Source of the DNA: Halococcaceae archaeon
GTDB lineage: Archaea > Halobacteriota > Halobacteria > Halobacteriales > Halalkalicoccaceae
Assembly: GCA_007128515.1 (NCBI GenBank)
Contig: SKXI01000218.1
Span: 1 to 13,942, forward strand
Direction of reading: 5' to 3'
DNA length: 13,942 bases
In this document: positions 6,713 through 13,942 of the stretch, piece by piece
Layout: each line of letters begins with the position of its first letter
Position numbering within the stretch: the stretch's first letter is position 1
Notes under the pieces: model-generated
Database searches by the model: none
What the model was told of the DNA's origin: nothing
Seen by the model: the letters and a program-made list of their open reading frames with translations, nothing else
Translations under genes and position numbers: made by a program

Positions 6713-7151
6713 GTCGGCGAAGCGCGTGAACGCACCGGTAGGCGACGGCGTAGCTGACGACCGCGAAGCCGACCGCGAGGATCACGTTTCCGACGAACAG
6801 CCGAACGAGGACGTCGGCTCCAGCGTCCAGCCCGATGTCGACACGGGTGATGCCCGGGATCGGTCCGAGCAGTTGTACCCCGATGAGGAAGCTCACCAGA
6901 TAGACGCCGCTTTTCACCAGCGGGTTCAGGATCGCTACTGCAGCGAAGAGGGCGAGTTTGTTGGCCCGCTCGAACCGATGTCCGATCCACGCGAGCACGG
7001 GAATACCGGCACCGAGGGTCGGGAGCGTGGTCACGAACATCCCGAACGCGAAGCTCACCCCAGTGAGGTGGGGTGAGTGGTCTTCGGAGAACGCGACTCG
7101 GAGAGCGTCCCGAACTCGGTCGAACTGGTTCGTGAATCGGCTGGTACCCAT
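6702..7151 (-). CDS. DUF2062 family membrane protein
   Basis: A 149-residue integral membrane protein. After a soluble N-terminal helix (about 1-30) come a Gly/Pro-rich first hydrophobic segment (FAFGMFVTTLPTLGAGIPVLAWIG), a polar RFERANK turn, a second segment ending in AVAILNPLVKSGVYL, and a third near the C-terminus (VGNVILAVGFAVVSYAVAY). The Pro-Thr-Leu-Gly and Asn-Pro motifs with an intervening Arg-x-Asn are the DUF2062 pattern; the function is unknown. The start is set at MGTSRFTNQFDRVRDAL (7151). The open frame continues upstream to 7313, but without family character. It lies 204 bp downstream of the AbrB-PhoU gene on the same strand, so cotranscription is possible but not evident. A hairpin of six-base arms (6697-6712) covers its stop codon. 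Confidence 0.82.
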   Translation of the reverse strand: MGTSRFTNQFDRVRDALRVAFSEDHSPHLTGVSFAFGMFVTTLPTLGAGIPVLAWIGHRFERANKLALFAAVAILNPLVKSGVYLVSFLIGVQLLGPIPGITRVDIGLDAGADVLVRLFVGNVILAVGFAVVSYAVAYRCVHALRRHGS

Positions 7152-7355
7152 CGGGTGGTTGGGGTGGACGGACGCACCGAGAGGGCAAGAACCACGCGCC
7201 GATCGTACCGAGCGGGTTCCCGAATCCTGTATAGAGAAGTCGAACCGGACCGCGACGGGGCTCTCCGGGGAGCCGTACGGACTACTGTACGTCCGTACCG
7301 GTCGAACCGACACCAGTTTTTCGGGTCCAGCGGTAAAGAGGTACAGCAGTCCGTA

Positions 7356-8360
7356 TCACCGTTCGGGTCGCGGTGCCGCGTTCTGTAAGGCGGTCTCGGC
7401 GATGTTGCCGCCGTAGTCGGCGGTCCGCGAGAGCGAGTCGACGATCAGCCCGAGGTGCTGTGCCTGGAGCGGGTCGTCGAGTCCGCGGATGCGCTCGTCG
7501 ACCGCGCGGGTGTGTTCGTCGATCCCCTCGACGTCCGCCCGCGCCCGGTTGGCGAGTCGCGTCGAGCGGTCGCTCTCGGCCTCGAGGAAGGCGTCCATCG
7601 CGAGTTCGACCACGGCGATCGCGTCGTCGTGGAGCGCGAGGAGCGGTTCGGCCACCTCCCCCGAGGTCGGGTCGATCTCCGTCGAGATGTCGGCGACCTT
7701 CGCCGCGTGGTCGCCGATGCGTTCGAGCTGTCTCGCGACCGAGTGGTGGTCGAAACAGGCCTCGCGGCCGATGTCGAGGTCGGCCGCCGCGCCCGGGTTC
7801 CTGAGCATCGAGCGGAACACCCGCGAGACCATGAACCAGAGCCGATCGACGTCGTCGTCGCGTTCGCGGACGTCGTCTGCGAGGTCCGCGTCGTTCTCGA
7901 CCACGGCGGTCACCGCGTCGGAGAGCATCGTCACGGCGATCAGTCGCATCCGCGTCACCGCGTTGTGGACCGAGAGCTGTCCGGAGTCCAGCAGGTCCTG
8001 GAGCAACACCCGCGATCCGGTCTCCTCGACGACCTCGAGGCCGACGAGCGCCTGTGTCGCGTCCCTGACCGAGCGGCGCTGGTCGGCGGTGATCTTCTCC
8101 GCTTCGAGCCTGATGAGGTCGAAGCCGCTCACGTACATCGTCACGACCGCGCGGGTCAGATCCCGCCCGTGGACGTCGTCGATCTCGAGGATCCCCTCGA
8201 TCGGATCGTCGTCGCGACGCACCGAGAGCAACAGCGAGTCGCCCTCCGGGTAGAACGTCACTTCACAGCCGGCCGACACCCCGTGGTCTTCGGCCCACCG
8301 CTTCGGGATCGAGACGGTGAACGTCGACCCGCCGGTCACCTGCACCTTTCGCGTCTCCAT
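7356..8360 (-). CDS. AbrB/SpoVT-type DNA-binding domain fused to PhoU domains: phosphate uptake regulator
   Basis: A 334-residue archaeal regulator. Residues 1-47 form a swapped-hairpin AbrB domain: METRKVQVTGGSTFTVSIPKRWA is the typical beta-strand and PKxW signature, followed by VTFYPEGDSLLLSV. The rest is helical, with two PhoU-type bundles. The second region contains HHSVARQLERIGDHAAKVAD, and the last helices contain LIVDSLSRTADYGGNIAE; both show the E/DxxxD metal-binding periodicity of PhoU. Family knowledge links such fusions to phosphate-dependent gene control: the AbrB part should bind DNA and the PhoU part should sense transporter or metal state. It is divergent from pstSCAB and shares a 267-bp regulatory spacer with it, so regulating that promoter, and possibly its own, is the natural inference. 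The ATG at 8360 has a TATA-like GTTTATT 24-30 nt upstream. Confidence 0.9.
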   Translation of the reverse strand: METRKVQVTGGSTFTVSIPKRWAEDHGVSAGCEVTFYPEGDSLLLSVRRDDDPIEGILEIDDVHGRDLTRAVVTMYVSGFDLIRLEAEKITADQRRSVRDATQALVGLEVVEETGSRVLLQDLLDSGQLSVHNAVTRMRLIAVTMLSDAVTAVVENDADLADDVRERDDDVDRLWFMVSRVFRSMLRNPGAAADLDIGREACFDHHSVARQLERIGDHAAKVADISTEIDPTSGEVAEPLLALHDDAIAVVELAMDAFLEAESDRSTRLANRARADVEGIDEHTRAVDERIRGLDDPLQAQHLGLIVDSLSRTADYGGNIAETALQNAAPRPER

Positions 8361-8383
8361 ACCACCCCTCTGGAGTCGATCGC

Positions 8384-8390
8384 AATAAAC
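8384..8390 (-). promoter_or_regulatory. TATA-like element for the AbrB-PhoU gene
   Basis: The minus strand reads GTTTATT, 24-30 nt before the ATG at 8360. The distance fits a leaderless or nearly leaderless transcript. Confidence 0.5.
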
Positions 8391-8554
8391 GTCCGTATAT
8401 CTATACTGTCGTCTCGTCGATCACCACTGATCGACAGCTCCCGCCGACCGTGATCCGTATCGCGACCGTTCGTCCAGTATATAGAGTATAGCGAGCGCGT
8501 GGATCCGACCGCTGACACCGGAACGTTCGTGTACTTCGATCGAGGAGTACAGAT

Positions 8555-8570
8555 TTACTGTGAATTACTG
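8555..8570 (+). promoter_or_regulatory. Candidate operator: TTACTG direct repeat upstream of pstS
   Basis: TTACTG occurs at 8555-8560 and again at 8565-8570, exactly one helical turn apart, inside an AT-rich stretch of the divergent spacer. The repeats end 27 bp before the pstS TATA-like element, a sensible place for an activator or repressor. Phosphate-dependent cis-elements have been described upstream of pst genes in Halobacterium, but I do not recall their consensus well enough to match this. It could be chance. Confidence 0.3.
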
Positions 8571-8596
8571 AGTCCACAATAGCCAACATAGTAGAG

Positions 8597-8602
8597 TATT
8601 TA
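8597..8602 (+). promoter_or_regulatory. TATA-like element for pstSCAB
   Basis: TATTTA within GAGTATTTAGAGG lies 26-31 nt before the pstS ATG (8628). A GA-rich GAGGGGAG just before the start codon may act as a ribosome-binding site if there is a short leader. The octamer TAGAGTAT here (8592-8599) also occurs at 8482-8489 in the same spacer. Confidence 0.55.
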
Positions 8603-8627
8603 GAGGTTCGCCGATGAGAGGGGAGTG

Positions 8628-9656
8628 ATGGTACGGTCCGGCGGGTATGGAGACGAGTCGGTGTCGCGGCGGGCGTTTCTGTGTGGGGTGGGGGCCGTCG
8701 TCCCGGCCGTCGCCGGGTGTGTCGTCCGGGGCGAGGACAGCGGGCTCGCGGGCGAGGTGCTCGTCGATGGCTCGAACACGCTCTTGCCCCACGCCGCGGC
8801 CGTCGCCGAGGAGTTCCAGTGGCGTAACAACCGCGTGCAGATCCCCGTCTACGGCTCCGGAACGGGTGCTGGCTTCCAGCGCTTCTGTGCGGGCGAGACC
8901 CACGTCCAGAACGCGAGCCGCGAGATCCTCGACGACGAGGCCGCCCAGTGCGAGAGCGCGGACGTGGAGTACGTCGCGCTCGAGACGGCGCTCGACGGCC
9001 TCGCGGTGTTCGTCCACCCCGACAACGACTGGTGTGACTGTCTCACCGTCGAGGAGCTCGACGAGATCTGGCGGTCGGGGAGCGAGGTCGAGACGTGGGC
9101 CGACGTGCGAGGCGAGTGGCCCGACGAGGAGATCGAGCTCTACGGCCGCGACACGGGCTCCGGGACGTTCGATTACTTCACCGAGGCGATCACGGGAGAG
9201 ATCGGGGCGATCCGCTCGGATTACTCCGCGAGCGCCGACACGAACGTGATCGTCCGCGGGGTGCGGGGCAACCGGTACGCCCTCGGCTTCGGCGGCGCGG
9301 GCTACTACTACGAGAACGAAGAGGAGCTCTCGCTCGTGGGCGTCGACGACGGCGACGGCTGCGTCGAACCGACGGTGGAGACGATCGAGTCCGGCGAGTA
9401 CACCCCGCTCACCCGGCCGATGTTCGCCTACGTCAGGCTCGCGGAGTTCGAGCGCGAGGAGTTCCGCGCGTTCGTCCGGTTCTTCTACGAGGAGGTCGAC
9501 GACCGGGGCTACGAGATGGGTCGCGAGGCGGGGATCCTCGAGGAGGAGGAGACGATCACCTGGACGGGGTGGGCCGCCCGTCGCGTCGGCTACTACGCGG
9601 TCCCGGACGAGACGATCGAGGAAGAGCGCGCCCGGGTCGAGGAGCTGATCGGATGA
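8628..9656 (+). CDS. pstS: Phosphate ABC transporter substrate-binding protein, Tat lipoprotein
   Basis: A 342-residue extracellular phosphate-binding protein. The N-terminus has a twin-arginine signal (SRRAFL, 13-18), a hydrophobic stretch and a lipobox AVAGC with the lipidated Cys at 31, so it is exported folded and anchored in the membrane. Phosphate-binding segments typical of PstS are visible: DGSNT (47-51), GSGTGAGF (76-83) and TGSGTFDYF (176-184). The mature part is highly acidic and has several extra cysteines (87, 108, 136, 138 and one near 244), unusual for a halophile surface protein and possibly disulfide-bonded. The start is set at ATG 8628; the adjacent GTG at 8625 is in frame but would leave no space after the GA-rich leader. 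It heads pstSCAB, and its stop overlaps the pstC start (ATGA). Confidence 0.95.
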   Translation: MVRSGGYGDESVSRRAFLCGVGAVVPAVAGCVVRGEDSGLAGEVLVDGSNTLLPHAAAVAEEFQWRNNRVQIPVYGSGTGAGFQRFCAGETHVQNASREILDDEAAQCESADVEYVALETALDGLAVFVHPDNDWCDCLTVEELDEIWRSGSEVETWADVRGEWPDEEIELYGRDTGSGTFDYFTEAITGEIGAIRSDYSASADTNVIVRGVRGNRYALGFGGAGYYYENEEELSLVGVDDGDGCVEPTVETIESGEYTPLTRPMFAYVRLAEFEREEFRAFVRFFYEEVDDRGYEMGREAGILEEEETITWTGWAARRVGYYAVPDETIEEERARVEELIG

Positions 9657-10570
9657 GCGGGACCGACCTCACCCGGTCGGCCACCGGCGTCGGCGGACGG
9701 ACGGACAGCCTGGTCCGCTACGTCTTCTTCGCCTGTGCCGCGCTCTCGGTACTGACGACGGTCGGGATCATCGTCGTCCTGCTCGAGGGCTCCGTCGAGT
9801 TCTTCCGGACCGTCTCGGTATTCGAGTTCCTCACCGGCACCGAGTGGTCCCCGCTGATCGAGCCGGTGAGCTACGGCGTGTTGCCGCTCGTCTGGGGCAC
9901 CCTCGTCATCACGGTCGGCTCCGCGCTGATCGCGCTCCCGGTGGGGACGGCGACGGCGATCTACCTCTCGGAGTACGCGAACCCGGGGGTCAGATCGGTC
10001 GTGAAGCCGATACTCGAGGTCCTCGCGGGAATCCCGACGATCGTCTACGGCTTCTTCGCGCTCTCGTTTATCACCCCACAGCTCCAGCGGGTCCTCCCGT
10101 GGGAGGTCGGGACGTTCAACGCCGCCGCGGGCGCCATCGTCGTCGGGGTCATGATCATCCCGATGGTCTCCTCGCTCTCCGAGGACGCGATGCACGCCGT
10201 TCCCGACGAGTTGCGCGAGGGGGCGTACGGCCTCGGAGCCACCCGGTACGAGGTCTCGACGGACGTGGTCCTCCCGGCCGCAGTCTCGGGGATCCTCGCC
10301 TCCTACGTGCTCGCGCTCAGTCGCGCGATCGGCGAGACGATGGCAGTCACCCTCGCGGCGGGGATGGCCCCGCAGTTCACCACGAGTCCCCTGGAACCGA
10401 TCCAGACGATGACCGCCTACATGGTCCAGATCGGCATCAGCGACGTCTCGGTCGGCTCGATCGGCTACCAGAGCCTCTTCGCCGTCGGTCTGACGCTGTT
10501 CGTCATGACGTTCTCGATGAACGTCGCGAGCATATGGATCCGCTCGCGGTACAGAGAGGAGTACCGATGA
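9653..10570 (+). CDS. pstC: Phosphate ABC transporter permease PstC
   Basis: A 305-residue membrane subunit of the phosphate importer. It has about six membrane segments: the first at roughly 20-44 ([19 protein letters not shown]), then [19 protein letters not shown] and others, with the binding-protein-dependent transport EAA loop at about 177-205 ([19 protein letters not shown], contacting PstB). The segment [18 protein letters not shown] after the loop is diagnostic for Pst permeases. The assignment to PstC rather than PstA rests on gene order, the extracytoplasmic [12 protein letters not shown] motif after TM1 and the [11 protein letters not shown] segment. Both ends overlap neighbours by four bases (ATGA), indicating translational coupling. 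Confidence 0.95.
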   Translation: MSGTDLTRSATGVGGRTDSLVRYVFFACAALSVLTTVGIIVVLLEGSVEFFRTVSVFEFLTGTEWSPLIEPVSYGVLPLVWGTLVITVGSALIALPVGTATAIYLSEYANPGVRSVVKPILEVLAGIPTIVYGFFALSFITPQLQRVLPWEVGTFNAAAGAIVVGVMIIPMVSSLSEDAMHAVPDELREGAYGLGATRYEVSTDVVLPAAVSGILASYVLALSRAIGETMAVTLAAGMAPQFTTSPLEPIQTMTAYMVQIGISDVSVGSIGYQSLFAVGLTLFVMTFSMNVASIWIRSRYREEYR

Positions 10571-11469
10571 GCACGACCAACCCCTTCGAGGACGTCTCCG
10601 ACCTCGATCGAAAGCGGACGATCGGGCGCGTCTTCGTCGCCCTCTGTATCGCCTCGACGATGGTTGGCATCGTCGCGCTCGTCACGCTGCTCGCGGACGT
10701 CATATACGAGTCCTGGGGCTGGCTCTCGCTGGAGTTCCTCACCTACCCACCCTCGCGCTTCCCGGAGAGCTACCTCCCCGGTGGTCGGGGTGCGGGGATC
10801 TACCCCGCGCTCGTCGGCTCGATCTTCCTGATCGCGCTCACCGCGCTGTTCACCGTCTTCCTCGGCGTCGGCGCGGCGATCTACTTGGAGGAGTACGCCC
10901 CCGACACGCGGACGACGAGCCTGATCGAGGCGAACATCGCGAACCTCGCGGGCGTCCCCTCGATCGTCTACGGCCTGCTCGGGCTGGCGGTGTTCGTCCG
11001 CTTCGCGCGGATGGGCCAGAGCCTGCTCGCAGGGGCGCTCACGCTCACCCTGCTCATCCTCCCGATCGTGATCGTCGCCGCCCAGGAGGCCCTCAGGGCC
11101 GTCCCTGACTCCCAGCGCGAGGCGGCCTACGGCGTCGGCGCGACGAAGTGGGAGGTGATCCGCGACGTCGTCCTCCCCGCGGCGCTCCCGGGGATCATGA
11201 CCGGGACGATCCTCTCGCTCAGCCGGGCGATCGGCGAGACCGCCCCGATACTGATGGTCGGGGCGGCGACCTCGATGTTCGTCGCGCCCGACTCGCTGCT
11301 GGGGCCGTTCGCCGCGATGCCGATGCAGATCTTCGACTGGGCGCGCCTGCCGCAGGCGGAGTTCCAGCACGTCGCCGCCGCCGGTATCGTCGTTCTGCTC
11401 ACCGTACTGCTCGCGATGAACGCCGTCGCGATCTACATCCGCTACCGGTTCGAGGCCGACCTACCATGA
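10567..11469 (+). CDS. pstA: Phosphate ABC transporter permease PstA
   Basis: A 300-residue membrane subunit that pairs with PstC. TM1 is at about 21-46 ([19 protein letters not shown]). The extracytoplasmic loop contains [13 protein letters not shown] and [14 protein letters not shown], typical of PstA. The EAA loop is at about 175-204 ([19 protein letters not shown]), followed by [19 protein letters not shown], the PstA counterpart of the PstC motif. IPSIVYG-type sequence appears here as [11 protein letters not shown]. The ATG overlaps the pstC stop and its own stop overlaps the pstB start, both as ATGA. Confidence 0.95.
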   Translation: MSTTNPFEDVSDLDRKRTIGRVFVALCIASTMVGIVALVTLLADVIYESWGWLSLEFLTYPPSRFPESYLPGGRGAGIYPALVGSIFLIALTALFTVFLGVGAAIYLEEYAPDTRTTSLIEANIANLAGVPSIVYGLLGLAVFVRFARMGQSLLAGALTLTLLILPIVIVAAQEALRAVPDSQREAAYGVGATKWEVIRDVVLPAALPGIMTGTILSLSRAIGETAPILMVGAATSMFVAPDSLLGPFAAMPMQIFDWARLPQAEFQHVAAAGIVVLLTVLLAMNAVAIYIRYRFEADLP

Positions 11470-12308
11470 GTGACACAGGACCCGCGATCGAGACCAGCAT
11501 CGAGGCCGAGACCGACACCGCGAGAGGCGATTCCGGTGGGGTGGACCAACAGACCGCCGAGACCGTGCTCTCCGCGCGCGACCTGGAGGTGTTCTACGGC
11601 GACGAACGCGCGTTGAAGCCGGTGAACGCCGAGATCACGGAGAAGAAGGTCACGGCGATCATCGGTCCCTCCGGCTGTGGGAAGTCGACGTTCCTCCGGT
11701 CGATCAACCGGATGAACGACATGATCGACGTCTGCCGGGTGACGGGCGAACTCCGGTTCAAGGGGAAGAACGTCTACGACGAGGACGTCGACCCCGTGGC
11801 GCTACGACGAAAGGTCGGGATGGTCTTCCAGAAGCCGAACCCGTTCCCCAAATCGATCTACGACAACGTGGCCTACGGGCTGAAGATCCAGGGCAAAGAC
11901 GGCGATAGGGACGCACAGGTCGAGGAGGCGCTCCGGCGCGCGGCGCTCTGGGACGAGGTCAAGGCGAAACTCGACGCCTCGGGGCTCGACCTCTCGGGCG
12001 GCCAGCAACAGCGCCTCTGCATCGCCCGGGCCATCGCGCCGGATCCCGAGGTGATCCTGATGGACGAGCCGGCGAGCGCGCTCGACCCCGTCGCGACCGC
12101 CCAGATCGAGGACCTGATCGAGGAGCTCTCGCGCGATTACACGGTCGTGATCGTCACGCACAACATGCAGCAGGCCGCCCGGATAAGTGACAGGACGATG
12201 GTGTTTCTCACCGGCGGCGAGCTGGCGGCGTTCGACGATACCCAGGCCATCTTCGAGAACCCAAAGAGTCAGCGGGTCGAGGACTACATCACCGGCAAGT
12301 TCGGGTAG
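11466..12308 (+). CDS. pstB: Phosphate ABC transporter ATP-binding protein PstB
   Basis: A 280-residue cytoplasmic ATPase energising phosphate import. Visible motifs are Walker [10 protein letters not shown] (67-75), the Q-loop in VFQKPNPFP (Gln122; the PNPFP string is typical of PstB), the ABC signature LSGGQQQR (176-183), Walker B VILMDEP (196-202) followed by ASALDP, and the switch His232 in [25 protein letters not shown] and the C-terminal [11 protein letters not shown] are also PstB-specific. The first 33 or so residues are an acidic extension (rich in Glu, Asp, Thr) before the ABC domain, longer than in bacterial PstB but common in haloarchaea. The ATG overlaps the pstA stop. phoU follows after an 80-bp gap. 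Confidence 0.96.
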   Translation: MSDTGPAIETSIEAETDTARGDSGGVDQQTAETVLSARDLEVFYGDERALKPVNAEITEKKVTAIIGPSGCGKSTFLRSINRMNDMIDVCRVTGELRFKGKNVYDEDVDPVALRRKVGMVFQKPNPFPKSIYDNVAYGLKIQGKDGDRDAQVEEALRRAALWDEVKAKLDASGLDLSGGQQQRLCIARAIAPDPEVILMDEPASALDPVATAQIEDLIEELSRDYTVVIVTHNMQQAARISDRTMVFLTGGELAAFDDTQAIFENPKSQRVEDYITGKFG

Positions 12309-12354
12309 CCGTTTTCCGCGACCGCTCGCCCGAAGAAGCCACCCGACCACGGGG

Positions 12355-12360
12355 TTAAAG
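12355..12360 (+). promoter_or_regulatory. Possible TATA-like element for phoU
   Basis: TTAAAG in GGGGTTAAAGACC lies 29-34 nt before the phoU ATG (12389). Together with the 80-bp gap after pstB, which breaks the overlapping chain of pstSCAB, it suggests that phoU may also be transcribed separately. The spacing is slightly long. Confidence 0.35.
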
Positions 12361-12388
12361 ACCGCTTCGGGGGTACTCCCACCCAACG

Positions 12389-13069
12389 ATGGCCCGAAAG
12401 GAGTATCAGAAACGGCTCTCGGAGCTCCGGGACGACGTCCTCTACATGGGAGAGGTCGTCCAGGAACGGCTGCGGATGGCGCTGGCGGCGCTCGAATCGA
12501 AGGACGACGAACTCGCGGAGGAGGTGATCGTCCGCGACAGCGAGGTCAACGACCTCTACCTCGACCTCGAACGACAGTGTACGGACCTGATCGCCCGCCA
12601 ACAGCCGGTCGCGGGCGACCTGCGGTTCATCGCCGCCTCGTTCAAGATCATCACCGACCTGGAACGGATCGCCGACCTGGCGACGAACCTCGGGAAGTAC
12701 ACGAAACAGGCCCAGCGCGACGTCTACCCCGACGTGGACGTGCAGGAGATCGGCGCGATGGCGCTCGAGATGGTCGAGGCGGCGATGGACGCCTACGCGG
12801 AGGAGGAAGTCGAGATGTGTTACGCGATCGACCGACGCGACGACGACCTCGACGCGCTGTGCGAACGGGCGAGCGGCACCGTCGTCCGTGATCTGATCGA
12901 GACCGAACTCGGTATGGAGACCGACGAGGGAGAGATCGAACGGCTGCTGAGCGACGTCTCGCGGGTGTTGCTCACGGTCCGTGACCTAGAGCGAGTCGGC
13001 GATCACGCGGTGAACATCGCCGCGCGAACCCTCTACATGGTCGAGAACGACGACGAACTCCTCTACTGA
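12389..13069 (+). CDS. phoU: Phosphate signalling/transport regulator PhoU
   Basis: A 226-residue cytoplasmic protein of two tandem three-helix PhoU bundles, normal length for the family. The metal-cluster motifs are visible in each half: FKIITDLERIADLATN (about 85-100) and VRDLERVGDHAVNIAAR (about 195-211), both with E/DxxxD spacing. QQPVAGDLRFIAA is another family hallmark. Unlike the divergent 334-residue regulator it has no DNA-binding domain, so it should act by contacting PstB or a partner; family knowledge supports negative control of phosphate uptake. It lies 80 bp after pstB on the same strand and may be cotranscribed or use its own promoter. Confidence 0.94.
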   Translation: MARKEYQKRLSELRDDVLYMGEVVQERLRMALAALESKDDELAEEVIVRDSEVNDLYLDLERQCTDLIARQQPVAGDLRFIAASFKIITDLERIADLATNLGKYTKQAQRDVYPDVDVQEIGAMALEMVEAAMDAYAEEEVEMCYAIDRRDDDLDALCERASGTVVRDLIETELGMETDEGEIERLLSDVSRVLLTVRDLERVGDHAVNIAARTLYMVENDDELLY

Positions 13070-13245
13070 GTGCCCTCGACGTCGGCGGCTACGGCCGTGC
13101 GTACTCCCGTTCTCCTCCCGTTCCGGTCAGGCCAGGACGGTGGTCGCACTGAGCGTGTGCTGGCTCCTCCGAGGGGGTCGGCGAGCATCTCGTCGGTGGC
13201 GAAGTCGCCGGTCGTCGGCGGCCCTCCGCGTCGTGTGCGCTCTCC

Positions 13246-13876
13246 ACGTCTTCGACCACTTCGTGGATCTGCTCGCCTTCCAAGGGAATGGCGCGCCCGC
13301 GCCATTCCCGTAACTCCGCCGTTACAACCGGGTTCGCGCTCTTCTTCAGCCGACTCACGAAGTAGCCGCCGTTCTCGTCGATCAACGCGAAGCGGCGGTA
13401 CTTGAAGTACGCGAGATCAAGCAGAACGAGCCGTCCTTGTAGCCACGAACAGTCTTGAACAACGTGCTATCGTGCGTTTTTTCGTCGGTTACGTCGATCC
13501 GTTCAATCGTCTGGTCGGTGGCGTTGTGGAGCAGGTGGAGCTTCGCTCCAGCCTGCTCCTCGTGACGGGCTTTGAACTCCTCAGAGAGGAACTCGTGCAA
13601 CCGCAGCACCGTTCCATCAGCGATCATCACGTCTCTGAATCGGTCGATATCGGCGTCAACCGGTGATAGAAGCCACCGGGAGAGAGCGTCTCGTCGGCTG
13701 TCGAGTTGTAGCTGCGTCGGAACCCGGCGAGTGTTCGGCTCTCGCCTGCGGCGAAGCCGAACACGAGCGCCCACACAAGGACTGGGACCTGAAGCTTGCT
13801 CTCTCGCTCGACCACGCCGAGCCTCGGCGTGCTCTTCGAGGAACTCGGAGGGAAACAGTGTAGTGAGCCGACGCAT
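13246..13876 (-). pseudogene. Frameshifted, internally deleted and truncated ISH8-type transposase
   Basis: Four minus-strand segments assemble into the first half or so of a DDE transposase. From ATG 13876: MRRLTTLFPSEFLEEHAE; after a frameshift near 13822: VVERESKLQVPVLVWALVF up to SPGGFYHRLTP; after an internal loss near 13651-13661: DIDRFRDVMIADGTVLRLHEF up to KTHDSTLFKT; after a one-base loss near 13450: WLQGRLVLLDLAYFKYRRFA up to GEQIHEVVED at about 13248. The Asp in MIADGTV and the Asp in LLDLAYF look like the first two catalytic acidic residues. The part carrying the final Glu is absent. Identification is from remembered haloarchaeal IS4/ISH8 proteins. The gene cannot give an active transposase. 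Confidence 0.78.
13284..13309. repeat. Perfect 11-bp inverted repeat inside the transposase remnant
   Basis: The arms GGGAATGGCGC (13284-13294) and GCGCCATTCCC (13299-13309) are separated by four bases. They encode REWRGRAIP of the transposase on the minus strand. The transcript could form a very stable GC-rich hairpin. Confidence 0.85.
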
Positions 13877-13884
13877 GACTCTCG

Positions 13885-13923
13885 ATGAGGAGGCTCTGTT
13901 GGACACAGCTATCGCCTCCTCAT
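13885..13923. repeat. 10-bp inverted repeat next to the transposase start
   Basis: The arms ATGAGGAGGC (13885-13894) and GCCTCCTCAT (13914-13923) flank a 19-base loop that itself contains CTGT and ACAG. It lies in the leader region just upstream of the transposase ATG on the minus strand, near the expected end of the element. Confidence 0.75.
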
Positions 13924-13942
13924 TCCTCTCGCAAAGAAGCCT

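Larger units (their letters stand above)
13246..13915 (-). mobile_element. Decayed insertion sequence of the haloarchaeal ISH8 type (IS4 superfamily), partial
   Basis: The span is defined by the transposase similarity (13246-13876) plus the short leader to its right. I see no matching terminal inverted repeats or target duplication. The C-terminal side stops abruptly near 13246, so the left end of the element is missing. The right boundary is uncertain; a 10-bp inverted repeat (13885-13923) lies there. Confidence 0.6.

Noticed and set aside
9844..10566. N-terminal extension of the pstA frame
   Set aside because: It overlaps pstC entirely and is Arg/Gly-rich; the ATGA at 10567 gives a normal PstA start.
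13063..13305. 80-residue minus-strand frame after phoU
   Set aside because: Overlaps the phoU stop and the transposase remnant in another frame; I recognise no family, so it is not called as a gene.
1..13942. tRNA, rRNA or other structured RNA genes
   Set aside because: Looked for cloverleaf-like or rRNA-like segments in the intergenic regions and saw none.

Overview
The window comes from a haloarchaeon (class Halobacteria). The DNA is GC-rich, most predicted proteins are rich in Asp/Glu and poor in Lys, and there is an archaeal-type ribosomal protein S8e. The secreted binding protein carries a Tat signal with a lipobox. Several genes have an AT-rich TATA-like element about 25-30 nt before the start codon, as expected for leaderless haloarchaeal transcripts. 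The genus cannot be fixed from the sequence.

Left part (1-2850). Positions 1-268 hold no gene I can support. At 269-786 (-) lies a decayed C-terminal half of a phosphonate-type ABC permease (PhnE-like), truncated at its 5' end and frameshifted at a C5 run. An inositol-monophosphatase-family gene (807-1607, -) follows, and an HD-domain phosphohydrolase (1693-2850, +) is divergent from it.

Middle part (2858-7151). pyrF and a SAM methyltransferase form a minus-strand pair with an ATGA overlap. pyrF carries an unusual in-frame 18-bp tandem repeat (4078-4149). A HAD hydrolase (4634-5290, +) converges on a two-gene minus-strand unit (a small haloarchaeal protein and a DUF2240 protein), with the two stop codons sharing one CTAG. 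Divergent from that unit is rps8e (6208-6579, +). A small DUF2062 membrane protein (6702-7151, -) follows.

Right part (7356-13069) is a phosphate-uptake locus. A minus-strand AbrB-PhoU fusion regulator is divergent from pstS-pstC-pstA-pstB. All three junctions of that operon are ATGA overlaps. A separate two-domain phoU lies 80 bp downstream behind a possible promoter of its own. PstS binds phosphate at the cell surface, PstC and PstA form the channel, PstB powers import, and the two PhoU-type proteins probably tune transport or expression. The 267-bp divergent spacer (8361-8627) has a TATA-like element for each side and a TTACTG direct repeat one helical turn apart upstream of pstS.

Right edge (13070-13942). 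Positions 13070-13245 show no recognisable gene. Positions 13246-13876 hold a degraded transposase of the haloarchaeal ISH8 type (IS4 superfamily): frameshifted, internally deleted and missing its C-terminal half.

The window is mostly ordinary haloarchaeal core genome with a complete phosphate transporter. I found no convincing new multi-gene system. The best leads are the repeat expansion inside pyrF, the paired PhoU architecture with a candidate operator, and the phnE remnant.
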